From NCBI GenBank assembly GCA_022826195.1, contig JAJDVI010000076.1, positions 1 to 64,000 of the forward strand: a stretch of 64,000 bases of DNA, read 5' to 3'. The stretch comes from Acidobacteriota bacterium. GTDB lineage: Bacteria; Acidobacteriota; Vicinamibacteria; Marinacidobacterales; Marinacidobacteraceae. Under the pieces are notes generated by a model, which did not search any database, had not been told where the DNA came from, and worked only from the letters and a program-made list of their open reading frames with translations. Made by a program: the position numbers and the translations under genes. Positions within the stretch are counted from its first letter, which is position 1. Each line of letters begins with the position of its first letter. Below, piece after piece: positions 36,527 through 44,881 of the stretch.

Positions 36527-37432
36527 ATGGCCGAAGCAGTTCTCACGACCTCGCTCGAGGGTGTCACCCTCCGTTCCCGCGGCAAGGTCCGCGACATCTA
36601 CGCCGTCGGCGATCAGCTCCTGCTGGTGACGACGGACCGGGTGTCGGCCTTCGACGTCGTGCTTCCGGAGGGGATTCCCGAGAAGGGCCGGGTGCTGAAC
36701 AGCCTGAGCGCGTGGTGGCTGCGGCGGACCGAACACATCGTTCCCAATCACCTGGTGACCGACGACGTCGACGAGTACCCCGGCGTGCTGGCGCCGGCGA
36801 AGGGAATGCTGGACGGCCGCTCCATGCTGGTGCGCCGGCTGAACCCGATCCCCTTCGAGTGCGTGATGCGCGGGTTCCTCTACGGGTCAGGCTGGAAGGA
36901 GTACGGGCGGGAAGGCAGCGTGTGCGGCATTTCCCTGCCGAGCGGGATGCAGCTCGCCGAGCGTTTCCCCGAGCCCCTCTTCACGCCGGCGACCAAGGCC
37001 GAGGACGGACACGACGAGAACGTGAGCGAGGACTTCATGGCGAACGCGCTGGGCCGGGAGCTGACCACCCGCCTCCACGAGATCTCCCGGGAGATCTACG
37101 CGAGCGGGGTGGAGTGGGCCGCCGAGCGGGGCATCATCATCGCCGACACCAAGTTCGAGTTCGGGCACGACGACGACGGGAAGCTGTACGTCATCGACGA
37201 GGTCCTGACGCCGGACTCGTCGCGGTTCTGGCCCGCCGACGAATACGCCCCCGGGAAGCTCCAGTCCAGCTTCGACAAGCAGTACGTCCGCGACTACCTG
37301 GAAACGGTCGACTGGAACAAGGAGCCGCCGGCGCCGCATCTGCCCGACAGCATCGTCCGCGGCACGACCGAGCGTTTCCTCAGCGCCTACCGCCAGATCA
37401 CCGGTTCCTCCCTGCCGGCTCCGCGCTACTGA
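36527..37432 (+). CDS. purC: Phosphoribosylaminoimidazole-succinocarboxamide synthase
   Basis: 301 residues from an ATG; ligates aspartate to CAIR in purine synthesis using ATP. Family signatures: 'RGKVRDIYAVGDQLLLVTTD' with 'RVSAFDVVLPEGIPEKGRVL' (about 18-58), 'MLVRRLNPIPFECVMRGFLYGSG' region, 'FTPATKAEDGHDENVSEDF' (about 150-170), 'IIIADTKFEFGHDDDGKLYV' and 'LTPDSSRFWPADEY' (about 232-245). Length is that of the longer, eukaryote/proteobacterial-type SAICAR synthases. It stands alone, without other pur genes, between pnp and the convergent DUF4097 gene. Confidence 0.94.
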   Translation: MAEAVLTTSLEGVTLRSRGKVRDIYAVGDQLLLVTTDRVSAFDVVLPEGIPEKGRVLNSLSAWWLRRTEHIVPNHLVTDDVDEYPGVLAPAKGMLDGRSMLVRRLNPIPFECVMRGFLYGSGWKEYGREGSVCGISLPSGMQLAERFPEPLFTPATKAEDGHDENVSEDFMANALGRELTTRLHEISREIYASGVEWAAERGIIIADTKFEFGHDDDGKLYVIDEVLTPDSSRFWPADEYAPGKLQSSFDKQYVRDYLETVDWNKEPPAPHLPDSIVRGTTERFLSAYRQITGSSLPAPRY

Positions 37433-37448
37433 GCCGCCGCGCGGCGGC
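37433..37448. terminator. GC palindrome between convergent genes
   Basis: GCCGCCGCGCGGCGGC is a perfect 16-bp palindrome starting immediately after the purC stop codon, 33 bp before the convergent DUF4097 gene end. It could act as a bidirectional, U-less termination or processing hairpin. Confidence 0.3.
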
Positions 37449-37480
37449 AGTCCGGGCCGGAATCGGGTCGCCGCCCCGGG

Positions 37481-38401
37481 TCAGTCCCGGTCGGCGAACC
37501 TGACCCGGACGGAGCCGTCACCGGTCCGCAGGTGGATGCGGGGCCCCGACCCATCGCCCAGCGTGGCGAGCGCCAGCGGCCCCTCCCGCTGCCAGTCGGA
37601 GACATCGCGGCGGTCATCGGAATCCGGCCGTCCCACGGCCGTCACCACGGCGTCGGTGGTTCGGGGCAGGGTGAGCCGCACCGGGCCGCTCCCCGTCCGC
37701 AGGAACCACTCGCCGGCCGGCGGGGGACCGCCCGCGCGGACGTCGATCTCGATCCGTCCACCGCTCGTCACCGCGGTGACCTGTTGCAGTCGTCCCTCGA
37801 GTTCGATGCGCCCGTCTCCGCTTTCGGCCCGGACACGCCCCTCGAGGCCCTGCGCCGCGATCCGGCCGTCCGCGGTGCGCAGCCGGATCGGTGCCGCCGC
37901 TGTCCCCGCCGGCGACCGGAGATCGTTGGCGGCAATGCGGCCGGAGGCCGAGGTCGCCCGAACGGGGCCGGTGAGGCCCTCCAGTTCGATCCTGCCCGAA
38001 CCGGTCCGGGCGTCCACCGCCGTGCCCCGCGGGACGGCGATCCTCAAGCTGAGAGCGAGTTCTTCCCAGGGCCGGAAGGTCCCGGCCGTGGCGCTGCGGC
38101 CGGTGATCGTCAGCGCGCCCGCATCCGGGTCGCGCTCGAGATCGACCACGAGGGCTTCGAGCGCCGCCTGGGCGGCCTCCCGGGAAGGCGCCTGGGCGGT
38201 TCGCCAGACCTCGATCTCGAAATCGGCGCCGAGGTGTTCCCGGACGATCACCGATCCCCGTTCGAGGCGGATCGCGAGTGCGGGGGCCGCGGGCCGGCGG
38301 ATCGTCTCCATGGACGTCTCGTCGACGCCGGGAAGACAGCCCCACCACAAAACGCCCGGCACCGCCAGGACGGCGGCGAGAACGGGAACGGCACGTCTCA
38401 C
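37481..38401 (-). CDS. DUF4097-family beta-repeat protein, probable envelope lipoprotein
   Basis: 306 residues from the GTG at 38401, preceded by AGGAGGAG and overlapping the stop of the upstream gene by four bases. The N terminus 'VRRAVPVLAAVLAVPGVLWWGC' is a signal segment ending in Gly-Cys, a possible though non-canonical lipobox. The rest is short repeating beta motifs ('GSGRIELEGLTGPVRATSAS', 'ADGRIAAQGLEGRVRAESGD') typical of DUF4097 'putative adhesin' proteins, predicted beta-helix or stacked beta. No catalytic residues are evident. Last gene of the six-gene ECF-sigma operon. Confidence 0.75.
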   Translation of the reverse strand: MRRAVPVLAAVLAVPGVLWWGCLPGVDETSMETIRRPAAPALAIRLERGSVIVREHLGADFEIEVWRTAQAPSREAAQAALEALVVDLERDPDAGALTITGRSATAGTFRPWEELALSLRIAVPRGTAVDARTGSGRIELEGLTGPVRATSASGRIAANDLRSPAGTAAAPIRLRTADGRIAAQGLEGRVRAESGDGRIELEGRLQQVTAVTSGGRIEIDVRAGGPPPAGEWFLRTGSGPVRLTLPRTTDAVVTAVGRPDSDDRRDVSDWQREGPLALATLGDGSGPRIHLRTGDGSVRVRFADRD

Positions 38402-40107
38402 CGGTCTCCTCCTGCAGGGGGATGCGCCCGCACCGTGATGTCGCCGGCCTCGGTCGAAATCGTCACCCGTTCGGCCCCGGACCCCGCGCGGCCTTCCCAT
38501 CGTGACCTCCCGTCCGCCTCGCGCCGCTCCAGGGTGAACTCGCTGTCGACATCGCCGCCGCCGGTCTCGGCGGCAAGGGAGAAGGACCCCGCGGACGGCA
38601 GCGCCAGCCGGACATCCCCACGCTCGGTTACGAGTCCGACCTCCCCACCGAGGGCGTCGGTGGCGACGTCCACCTCGGCGTCGCCACTCCTGACCGACAG
38701 GGCGTCGTCGAAACCGCGGACCGTGATGGCGCCGGCGTCACCGGTGAAACTCGCCGGTCCGGACAGCCGCGACGCCCGCACCTCGCCGCGGCCGCTGGCC
38801 ACCGTCAGCGCGCCCGCGACCTCGTCGAGAACCAGCGATCCACCGGCGGCCTGAACATCCACCCCGGAACGCGCCCGCCGTACTTCGAGGTCGGCGGAGT
38901 CGGTCCGGATCTCGAGCGGACCTTCGATGGACAGGGCCACCACGTCGCCGAACTCGGAACGCAACACCGCGGAACCGCCGATCCCTTCGAGGCGGATGGG
39001 AGAGATCCGGGTCTCGACCTCGATTGGGCCGAACGAGTCCTCGACCGCCACGGGGGCGTTGCGACCGCGAACCGTTACCGAAGCCGCCGCCGCCGCGATC
39101 CACACCGGAGCGCCCTCCGCATGGACCGTGGCGGTCCCCGCGACTCCATCCACCTCGACGGACGCGCGCTGTGCCTCGATCGCGAGCGCGCCCCCGATCT
39201 CCGAGGCCCACGCCGCTCCGTTGCGCACCGTGAGCGAGACGGGACCTTCCGTGCCCCGGACCTCGACGGGACCGTCGTTGGTGCGGGCTTCCACCCGGGC
39301 GAACGGACCGTCCACCCGCACCCACCCCTCGTCGGTGAAGGCGGAGATCCGCACTCCCGGAGGCAGGGTCGCGAGCAACTCGAGCGCCACTTCCGACGTC
39401 CCGGAGTCTTCGATCCGGACGGAAAACTGGCCGGTTTCGAGGTCGAGGGGGCCGGCGCGGAGCCGCACCGCAGCGGCCCGGGCGGCGGCCGCCTCGCCGT
39501 CGGCGGCCCACACGCGCTTCACGAGCTGGAGCCGGCCCTCGATGCCCGCCTCGCGAGGAACGTCCTGGCCCTCCGGTTCCGGACCGGGGGTCACGGAGCT
39601 CCCGGGGCCGGTGACGGCAGCCGCCTCGACCAGGATGTTGCCGGCGGGCAGCGAAACCCGGATCTCGACCTCTCCTTCGGCGGCAAGGGAAAAGGACTCT
39701 TCGGTGACGAAGGAATGGACGGGAAACGAGCCCGCTTGCTGTTCGATCAGACGCCGTACTTCCGTCACCCGGGGCGCGAGCCCCTGGCTCTCGATGGCGC
39801 GCTGCGCGAGCGTGAAAACGGTGCCGCCGAGGACCAGCAGCGCCAGGAGGAGGACCTCCCCGAATCCGAGGCGGGTGCGTCCGGTCCGCAGCCGGGTGAT
39901 GAGCTTCGAGGCCCCCCACGCCACCAGCAGGAGCGGCCACCAGACGGCGGCCAGCGGCGCCGCGTCGAGGAGCAGCAGCGCCAGCGGGGTGTCCGTCAGG
40001 TTCACCCAGAGAAACAGCCCCCCGAACGCGATCAGCGCGATTCCGAAAGCGGCGCCGCATCCGCCTCCGGACCGTGGCGGATCGGCTGTCACTCCCGAGT
40101 CCGTCAC
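38398..40107 (-). CDS. DUF4097/LiaF-like membrane protein with long beta-repeat domain
   Basis: 569 residues from the GTG at 40107. An N-terminal membrane module of three to four helices ('FGIALIAFGGLFLWVNLTD', 'WWPLLLVAWGASKLI', 'GEVLLLALLVLGGTVFTLA') similar to LiaF-type domains, followed from about 120 by an extracytoplasmic all-beta region of repeated 'GPVEVRGTEGPVSL', 'FGPIEVETRISPIRLEGIGG', 'RGEVRASRLSGPASFTGDAG' units. The fold resembles the downstream protein. It overlaps both neighbours by four bases (GTGA). Probably senses or buffers envelope state; LiaF in Firmicutes is an inhibitor of an envelope-stress kinase, but here only the general family resemblance can be claimed. Confidence 0.7.
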   Translation of the reverse strand: MTDSGVTADPPRSGGGCGAAFGIALIAFGGLFLWVNLTDTPLALLLLDAAPLAAVWWPLLLVAWGASKLITRLRTGRTRLGFGEVLLLALLVLGGTVFTLAQRAIESQGLAPRVTEVRRLIEQQAGSFPVHSFVTEESFSLAAEGEVEIRVSLPAGNILVEAAAVTGPGSSVTPGPEPEGQDVPREAGIEGRLQLVKRVWAADGEAAAARAAAVRLRAGPLDLETGQFSVRIEDSGTSEVALELLATLPPGVRISAFTDEGWVRVDGPFARVEARTNDGPVEVRGTEGPVSLTVRNGAAWASEIGGALAIEAQRASVEVDGVAGTATVHAEGAPVWIAAAAASVTVRGRNAPVAVEDSFGPIEVETRISPIRLEGIGGSAVLRSEFGDVVALSIEGPLEIRTDSADLEVRRARSGVDVQAAGGSLVLDEVAGALTVASGRGEVRASRLSGPASFTGDAGAITVRGFDDALSVRSGDAEVDVATDALGGEVGLVTERGDVRLALPSAGSFSLAAETGGGDVDSEFTLERREADGRSRWEGRAGSGAERVTISTEAGDITVRAHPPAGGDR

Positions 40108-40304
40108 GGAGGGGGCGGCGGGCCGGAACCGGGCCCGGAGCCGGAGCCGCGGTCCCGAAACACCAGCCGCGCGCCGACCGCGATCAGGATGAGCGGCCAG
40201 AAACGCAGGAGATCGCCCAGATCGACGAGGTCGAGATTGGACAGCAGGAAGACGATTCCGATGACGATCAGGATCGGTCCCGACCAGTTGTCGTTGCGGG
40301 CCAT
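40104..40304 (-). CDS. Small two-helix membrane protein (LiaI/DUF5668-like)
   Basis: 66 residues from the ATG at 40304, embedded between overlapping genes. Two hydrophobic helices ('GPILIVIGIVFLLSNLDLVD' and 'LLRFWPLILIAVGARLVF') are joined by 'LGDLLRFWPL', the motif seen in LiaI/LiaF transmembrane domains, then a Gly/Ser/Pro tail. Its TGA overlaps the start of the next gene. The same 'RFWPLLL' element appears in the gene upstream. Function unknown; the context points to envelope stress. Confidence 0.7.
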   Translation of the reverse strand: MARNDNWSGPILIVIGIVFLLSNLDLVDLGDLLRFWPLILIAVGARLVFRDRGSGSGPGSGPPPPP

Positions 40305-40306
40305 GC

Positions 40307-40840
40307 CTAGTCTGCCTCCTCGTCCGTCCGGGCCGGGGGCGGGTTGTCTCCCGGTGCGGGTGGAGCGGGAGGCGGACCCGCGGCGGGCGCCGCGTCCGGC
40401 GGTCCGGCTGGCGCGGCGGCCCCCGAAGCCCCTGCCGCCGGACCCGCGGATCCGGGGATCACGGGCTGTCCCTGGTAGAGCCGGAATCCGATCCAGACCA
40501 GCAGGAGGGGCCAGAACCTCAGGGCCCACTCGAGGTCGGGAATGAGCGCGAGCGTCGCGAGCACCCCCACCGCCATGAGTCCGGTGGCCCAGTGCCGATC
40601 CAGGGAGACGGCCGCCGGCCGGCCTTCGGCGTGCGCCCGCACGATCTCTTCCGCGGTCCGGATCGCGTTCACGATGCCGAAGATCCACACGGCGAGCACG
40701 AAGGGGACCAGTTCCTCCTGCAGCAGGGCGATGAACGCCCCGGCGAGCGCCAGCCCGCGGGCCGTGGCTCCGGCATAGAGATGACCAAGGCCGGGGAACA
40801 ACACGGAGAGGACTCCGGCGAGTCCCGGTGAACGGTTCAT
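40307..40840 (-). CDS. Multi-helix membrane protein, TM2/DUF6677-like
   Basis: 177 residues from the ATG at 40840. Begins 'PGLAGVLSVLFPGLGHLYAG' then 'ATARGLALAGAFIALLQEE', the pattern of TM2-like membrane proteins, with further helices 'FVLAVWIFGIVNAIRTAEEI' and 'TGLMAVGVLATLALIPDLEW' plus 'LRFWPLLLVWIGFRLY'. The last 50 residues are Pro/Ala-rich and probably cytoplasmic or disordered. Overlaps the anti-sigma gene stop by four bases. Function unknown. Confidence 0.7.
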   Translation of the reverse strand: MNRSPGLAGVLSVLFPGLGHLYAGATARGLALAGAFIALLQEELVPFVLAVWIFGIVNAIRTAEEIVRAHAEGRPAAVSLDRHWATGLMAVGVLATLALIPDLEWALRFWPLLLVWIGFRLYQGQPVIPGSAGPAAGASGAAAPAGPPDAAPAAGPPPAPPAPGDNPPPARTDEEAD

Positions 40841-41442
40841 GGGGCGGCTCCTCCTTGCCGGTCGCCGCTGGAGGCCGGGTCGGCATCCGATTCGGGAGCG
40901 GACAACAGTTGGTCACGGTGGCGGGTGGCGCGTTCCAGATCCCGGAGCCGGTCTCCCAGTTGGTCCATCCGGTCTTCCAGCGCGAAGGAAAGGGAGGCGC
41001 GGAGCACGCCGAACTCGGCCAGCGCCCGGTCGGTGTGACGATTCGCGGCTGCCCGCAGGCTGCTGACCCCGTCCGAGGCCCGGGGAAGCGATTCGAGCGC
41101 CCCCCGGACCAGCGGCGGCTGGAAGAACAGCAGCATGGCGGCCGCCGCGGCCGCCGCGAGCCAGGTCGGCCAGTAATGCGTCCGCCGTACGTAGAGCGAG
41201 CGGAACGCCGGCAGCGTCGCCGCCAGGATGCGTCCCTCGAGCCCCGGGGGCGGCGTCGCCGCCCCGGCGGCCATGTCGCCGAGACTCCGGCGCACCGCCC
41301 GGATCTCGCCGTAGAGACGGGCGAGTTCGGGGTCCTCCGCCAGCCGGGTGCGCACCCGTTCCGCTTCGGCCCGGTCGAGTTCACCCGCGGCGAGGGCGGA
41401 CACCAGGTCGCGGAAGCGGTCGTCCGAACGAGCGGGCGTCAT
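40837..41442 (-). CDS. Putative anti-sigma factor (single-pass, no zinc motif)
   Basis: 201 residues from the ATG at 41442, overlapping the sigma gene stop. The N-terminal helical region 'RFRDLVSALAAGELDRAEAE' and 'LAEDPELARLYGEIRAVRRS' resembles the anti-sigma domain that clamps ECF sigma factors, but the HxxxCxxC zinc site of ZAS proteins is absent. One membrane helix ('WLAAAAAAAMLLFFQPPLV', about 112-130) is followed by an extracytoplasmic coiled-coil part ('RMDQLGDRLRDLERATRHRD'). Membership in the sigma operon and the topology make an anti-sigma role likely. Confidence 0.72.
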   Translation of the reverse strand: MTPARSDDRFRDLVSALAAGELDRAEAERVRTRLAEDPELARLYGEIRAVRRSLGDMAAGAATPPPGLEGRILAATLPAFRSLYVRRTHYWPTWLAAAAAAAMLLFFQPPLVRGALESLPRASDGVSSLRAAANRHTDRALAEFGVLRASLSFALEDRMDQLGDRLRDLERATRHRDQLLSAPESDADPASSGDRQGGAAP

Positions 41443-42038
41443 CGGTCGCCTCCCCTGCTGACCCGGACGGGTCCACCGCGTCCCAGCGCGCGCCGGGCCC
41501 GTGCGAGCGTCTGGCGAGCCCGGTGGATGCGGGACTTCACGGTCCCGAGCGGGATGGACAGCCGCTCCGCGATCTCCGGATAGTCGCAGTCCATCAGGTC
41601 GCGCAGGATGAGCGGCTCCGACAGCTCGGGCGGCAACCGGTCCAGAAGCGCCCTGATCCTGGTGGCTTCCTCGCGCCGTTCGGCGATCGCGTCCGGCTGC
41701 CAGGCTGCCGGCACGGGAGCTTCCGGGATCTCCTCGTCGGGCAGCAGCAGCGGTGTCCGCCGCCGGCGCCGGTAGGCGTCGATGGCCACGTTGGTGGCCA
41801 CCTGCCGCACCCAGGCGCCCAGCGCTCCGCTCGGCCGATAGCTGGGAAGGACGTTCACGAGGCGCATGAAGACGTCCTGGGTGAGCTCGTCGGCGTCGTC
41901 CGGGGTTGCCGTGAAGCGATAGGCGATGTGCCAGACCGGCGTCCGGAAACGGTCCACGAAACTGCGCCACCCGTCCTCATGGCCGGACAGGCACTGGCGG
42001 ACGAGTTGGGCATCGGAGATTTGTACGGGGGAATCCAA
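41439..42038 (-). CDS. RNA polymerase ECF sigma factor (RpoE-like)
   Basis: 199 residues from the TTG at 42038. Sigma region 2 ('WRSFVDRFRTPVWHIAYRFT', 'DDADELTQDVFMRLVNVLPS', about 22-70) and region 4 helix-turn-helix ('RALLDRLPPELSEPLILRDL', 'YPEIAERLSIPLGTVKSRIH', about 125-178), as in ECF sigma-70 factors. Directs transcription of an envelope-stress or similar regulon, probably including its own operon: the five genes downstream on the same strand overlap or nearly touch it. The ribosome site is weak, and TTG as start fits low expression. Confidence 0.88.
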   Translation of the reverse strand: MDSPVQISDAQLVRQCLSGHEDGWRSFVDRFRTPVWHIAYRFTATPDDADELTQDVFMRLVNVLPSYRPSGALGAWVRQVATNVAIDAYRRRRRTPLLLPDEEIPEAPVPAAWQPDAIAERREEATRIRALLDRLPPELSEPLILRDLMDCDYPEIAERLSIPLGTVKSRIHRARQTLARARRALGRGGPVRVSRGGDR

Positions 42039-42140
42039 TGGCGGCGCTTCGGTCTTCTCCCCGTCAACCGAACATAACGAATCCAGGCGTTCGCCGGTTC
42101 TCGATTCCCGCGGGGGTGAGGATTTCGCCAGGTTCCGGGT

Positions 42141-42632
42141 TCAGCGGGCTGCTTGAACCTTCTTCCGCCGCTTTGCGGGCGCCCGTTTCCGCAGCAGGGA
42201 TTGCACCTCCTTCACGAAATCGCGGGTGTCCTGAAAGTCGCGGTACACCGACGCGAAGCGGACGAAGGAGACGTGGTCCTCCCGCTTCAGCTCCTCCATC
42301 AGGACTTCCCCGATTCCGGCGGCGCTGAGTTCCCGGTCGGGACTCTTGGCCACCAGCGCTTCGACCCGGTCGGCGATTGCCCCGATCTTCTCCTCGGCGA
42401 CCCGCGTTCCGCACGCCTTCTTCAGTCCCGACAGCACCTTGTCCCGGTCGAACACCTCGCGGTCGCCGTTCTTCTTGACCACCGTGCACGGAATCTCCTC
42501 GACCGCTTCGTAGCTGGTGAACCGCTTCCCGCACCGGATGCACTCCCGCCGGCGGCGAATGACCTCTCCTTCGCGACTCTCACGGGAATCCACCACCCGG
42601 TCTTCGGGATTGCCGCAGTACGGGCACTTCAC
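42141..42632 (-). CDS. nrdR: Transcriptional repressor NrdR
   Basis: 163 residues from the GTG at 42632, overlapping the upstream stop. Represses ribonucleotide reductase genes in response to dATP/ATP. An N-terminal zinc ribbon with C3/C6 ('KCPYCGN') and C31/C34 ('ECIRCGKRFTSYE'), then the ATP-cone domain ('TVVKKNGDREVFDRDKVLSG' onward, about 49-140). The C terminus is a Lys/Arg-rich tail. No nrd gene is in this window, so it acts in trans. The position directly behind a formimidoyltransferase gene is unusual. Confidence 0.94.
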   Translation of the reverse strand: MKCPYCGNPEDRVVDSRESREGEVIRRRRECIRCGKRFTSYEAVEEIPCTVVKKNGDREVFDRDKVLSGLKKACGTRVAEEKIGAIADRVEALVAKSPDRELSAAGIGEVLMEELKREDHVSFVRFASVYRDFQDTRDFVKEVQSLLRKRAPAKRRKKVQAAR

Positions 42633-43555
42633 GATGGTCGCTCCAGGGAGTGCGCAGCGTACACGCCCTCGATCGTCCGGGCCGGCTCCCGCAGAGCGAT
42701 TTCCATTTCCATCCCGGGCCAGGTCGCCGCGCGGGGCACGAGTCCGACGATCTCGGAATGGACGACGCCGGTACCGGCCGCGCCCGCCTCCAGCAGGACG
42801 CGGCGGAACGCGTCCGCCAGCGAGGTGCGGCGCCAGTCCAGCAGGTTCATCGAGACCTGGGCGAGGACCCGCCGGCTGACGGGATCGGCCTGCCGCACCC
42901 CGAGGGCCCTGAGCGCGGGAAGACCTCCCCCGCTCGTCCTGATCCGCCCGGCGATGGCCCGCGCGACTTCGGCGTCGGACGTATCGAGGTTGACGTTGAA
43001 GGCGATGAGCGGCCGCCTCGCGCCCACCGCGATGCCCCCGGCCGACGGGTGCAGGGCGGGGGGGCCGTAGTCCGGACGAATCTCTCCCCGGGCGAGACGG
43101 TCCGCGAGGCCGCGAAGCCCGCCTCGCCGAATCTGCGGCAGGGTGCGCCGGCCGGGATCGGCTTCCCCGTAGAGGAAGACGGGCACCGGCCGGCCGGCGC
43201 CGATTTCCTCGGCCAGCGAGACGGCGAGCCGCGCGGCCTGCTCCATCCTGGTTTCTCCCAGCGGCACGATCGGGAGGACGTCGAGGGCGCCGATGCGCGG
43301 ATGCTCGCCGCGGTGGCGCCGCAGGTCGATGCGGCGGATGGCCGTCTCGAAGAGGGAATGCGCGGACGCCCGCAGTTGCGACGCGCTTCCCGCCAGGGTC
43401 AGGACCGAGCGATGGTGGGACGGGTCCGCGTGCAGGTCGAGAAGCGGACTTCCCGCCGCTCCCGCGAGGCAGCGGAGGGTCGCCCGGGATCGCCCCTCAC
43501 TGCAGTTCGGGACTGCTTCCAGCAGTGCGTGCGGCGCCGGTGAGTCGTGGCCCAT
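42629..43555 (-). CDS. Glutamate formimidoyltransferase (FtcD N-terminal type)
   Basis: 308 residues from the ATG at 43555 (GAGGAGAG upstream). Both formiminotransferase subdomains are visible: 'EAVPNCSEGRSRATLRCLAG' at the start with 'HADPSHHRSVLTLAG' (catalytic His region, about 45-60), and 'FNVNLDTSDAEVARAIAGRI' in the second half. Transfers formimino from formiminoglutamate to tetrahydrofolate; stand-alone members can also act as 5-formyl-THF salvage enzymes. No cyclodeaminase domain and no hut genes are nearby, so folate salvage is as plausible as histidine breakdown. Confidence 0.85.
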   Translation of the reverse strand: MGHDSPAPHALLEAVPNCSEGRSRATLRCLAGAAGSPLLDLHADPSHHRSVLTLAGSASQLRASAHSLFETAIRRIDLRRHRGEHPRIGALDVLPIVPLGETRMEQAARLAVSLAEEIGAGRPVPVFLYGEADPGRRTLPQIRRGGLRGLADRLARGEIRPDYGPPALHPSAGGIAVGARRPLIAFNVNLDTSDAEVARAIAGRIRTSGGGLPALRALGVRQADPVSRRVLAQVSMNLLDWRRTSLADAFRRVLLEAGAAGTGVVHSEIVGLVPRAATWPGMEMEIALREPARTIEGVYAAHSLERPS

Positions 43556-43616
43556 CCAGCTCTCCTCGCCGGGTCCGTTCGGGGAGAAATCCGACCGTTC
43601 CGTCCCGGAAGCCGGC

Positions 43617-43622
43617 AGTATA
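43617..43622 (-). promoter_or_regulatory. -10 hexamer TATACT (minus strand)
   Basis: Read on the minus strand, TATACT occurs 61 bases upstream of the formimidoyltransferase ATG in an AT-richer patch (GCGAAACTATACTGCC). It matches the hexamer before rimP. It probably drives the formimidoyltransferase-nrdR pair. The -35 is unclear. Confidence 0.35.
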
Positions 43623-43647
43623 GTTTCGCTACTCCGCACCGCCTCCG

Positions 43648-44784
43648 GTGCGGGATTCGACTCATGATCCGCCTGTTCCCCGGTCCCGCTCCGTGAGCCC
43701 GGACGATCGGGGAGAGGGCGCGACCGGAGCCGTTCCGGAAGAAAGAGCCGGCGTCACGACGCCCGAACCGCAATCGGGCGAAGTTCGGGACCGAGGCCCG
43801 GCGGGGAAGGCGGGTGGAGGCCGGGAGCCGGGTACGCGCGAGCGGGTGGAGGAGGCGCTCCGCCGCCGGGCCGGGGTCGGTGCGGACGCATCCGATCCCG
43901 CCCGCGATCGGGAGGGGGTCTCCGCGGCGCATCCTTCTCCGGGACCCCCGGCGGGGGAACACTGGAGTTCGACCATCCGCCGGCGCGTGGCCGAAGGGCG
44001 TACGGCGCCGGACACCGGCGCACCGGATGCGCAGGACGGGGAGTCGCCCCCAACGGCCGCGGAGGACGAGGATGCCCCCTCCCCGGCCGCGGAGGCTCCG
44101 GGAGTGCGCGAACGGGTAGAGCGCCGCCTTCAGGAGGCCGAGGACCGCCGGAGTCGAAGCGCCGCGCCGTCAGGTGCGTCGCCGAGGCCGGCTCCGCCGG
44201 ATCCGGACCAAGGCGTCGCCGCCGGCGCCGGTTCGGAGGAAACGCCCCTCCGTCCGGGAGGCACGCCCGATTGGGACGACCACTGGACAGAGGGCGAGGA
44301 GGCGCCGCGGCCAGCCGGACCAACCCTGCCGGCCAGGCCACCCTCGCGGCTCGCCGCCTTCATCGCGACCTGCGCGTTCATCGGGAAGGTCCCGGTCGCG
44401 CCGGGAACCGCCGGCGCGGCCGCCGGCCTGATCGCCTTCGTGCTGACGCGGAACCTGCCGGGCAGCCTGCCCGTGACCCTGTTCGGCGTGGCCGTGGCGG
44501 TCGGCCTCTGGGCCGGTGCGCGCCACGCCAGGGATCTCCGGCAACCGGACCCGCGGTCGGTGGTGGTGGACGAGTTCTGCGGGATGTGGCTGGCGCTCGT
44601 CGGCACCAACCCGTCGTTCCTCGTGATGGTGGCCGCCTTCGTGGCCTTCCGCTTCCTGGACATCGTGAAACCGCCTCCCATACGGCAGGTCGAGAGGCTT
44701 CCCGGCGGCATCGGCATCATGGCCGACGACCTGGTCGCGGGCGGCGTCGTGCGGATCGTCCTGCTGCTCGCCCTGGGCATGTGA
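43648..44784 (+). CDS. pgpA: Phosphatidylglycerophosphatase A with long disordered N-terminal extension
   Basis: 378 residues from the GTG at 43648 (GTG 43693 is an alternative; neither has a good ribosome site). Only residues from about 230 are the PgpA domain: 'CAFIGKVPVAPGTAGAAAGL', 'VVVDEFCGMWLALVGTN', 'FVAFRFLDIVKPPPIRQVER' and 'GGIGIMADDLVAGGVVRIVL', with membrane helices. Dephosphorylates phosphatidylglycerol phosphate in the inner membrane. The 230-residue N-terminal part is Pro/Glu/Arg/Ala-rich with a repeated 'RERVEEALRRRAG'/'RERVERRLQEAED' helix motif. Bacterial PgpA is normally about 150-170 residues, so the extension is unusual. Confidence 0.85.
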   Translation: MRDSTHDPPVPRSRSVSPDDRGEGATGAVPEERAGVTTPEPQSGEVRDRGPAGKAGGGREPGTRERVEEALRRRAGVGADASDPARDREGVSAAHPSPGPPAGEHWSSTIRRRVAEGRTAPDTGAPDAQDGESPPTAAEDEDAPSPAAEAPGVRERVERRLQEAEDRRSRSAAPSGASPRPAPPDPDQGVAAGAGSEETPLRPGGTPDWDDHWTEGEEAPRPAGPTLPARPPSRLAAFIATCAFIGKVPVAPGTAGAAAGLIAFVLTRNLPGSLPVTLFGVAVAVGLWAGARHARDLRQPDPRSVVVDEFCGMWLALVGTNPSFLVMVAAFVAFRFLDIVKPPPIRQVERLPGGIGIMADDLVAGGVVRIVLLLALGM

Positions 44785-44881
44785 CGGCCCGCGGAACCGG
44801 CGGCGGTCCGGTGCTGTCCCCCGCGGTGAGGCCGCCAGCCGTCCGCGGTGCGGGGGAGGCGGGCTGCCGGGAGCGGATCCC

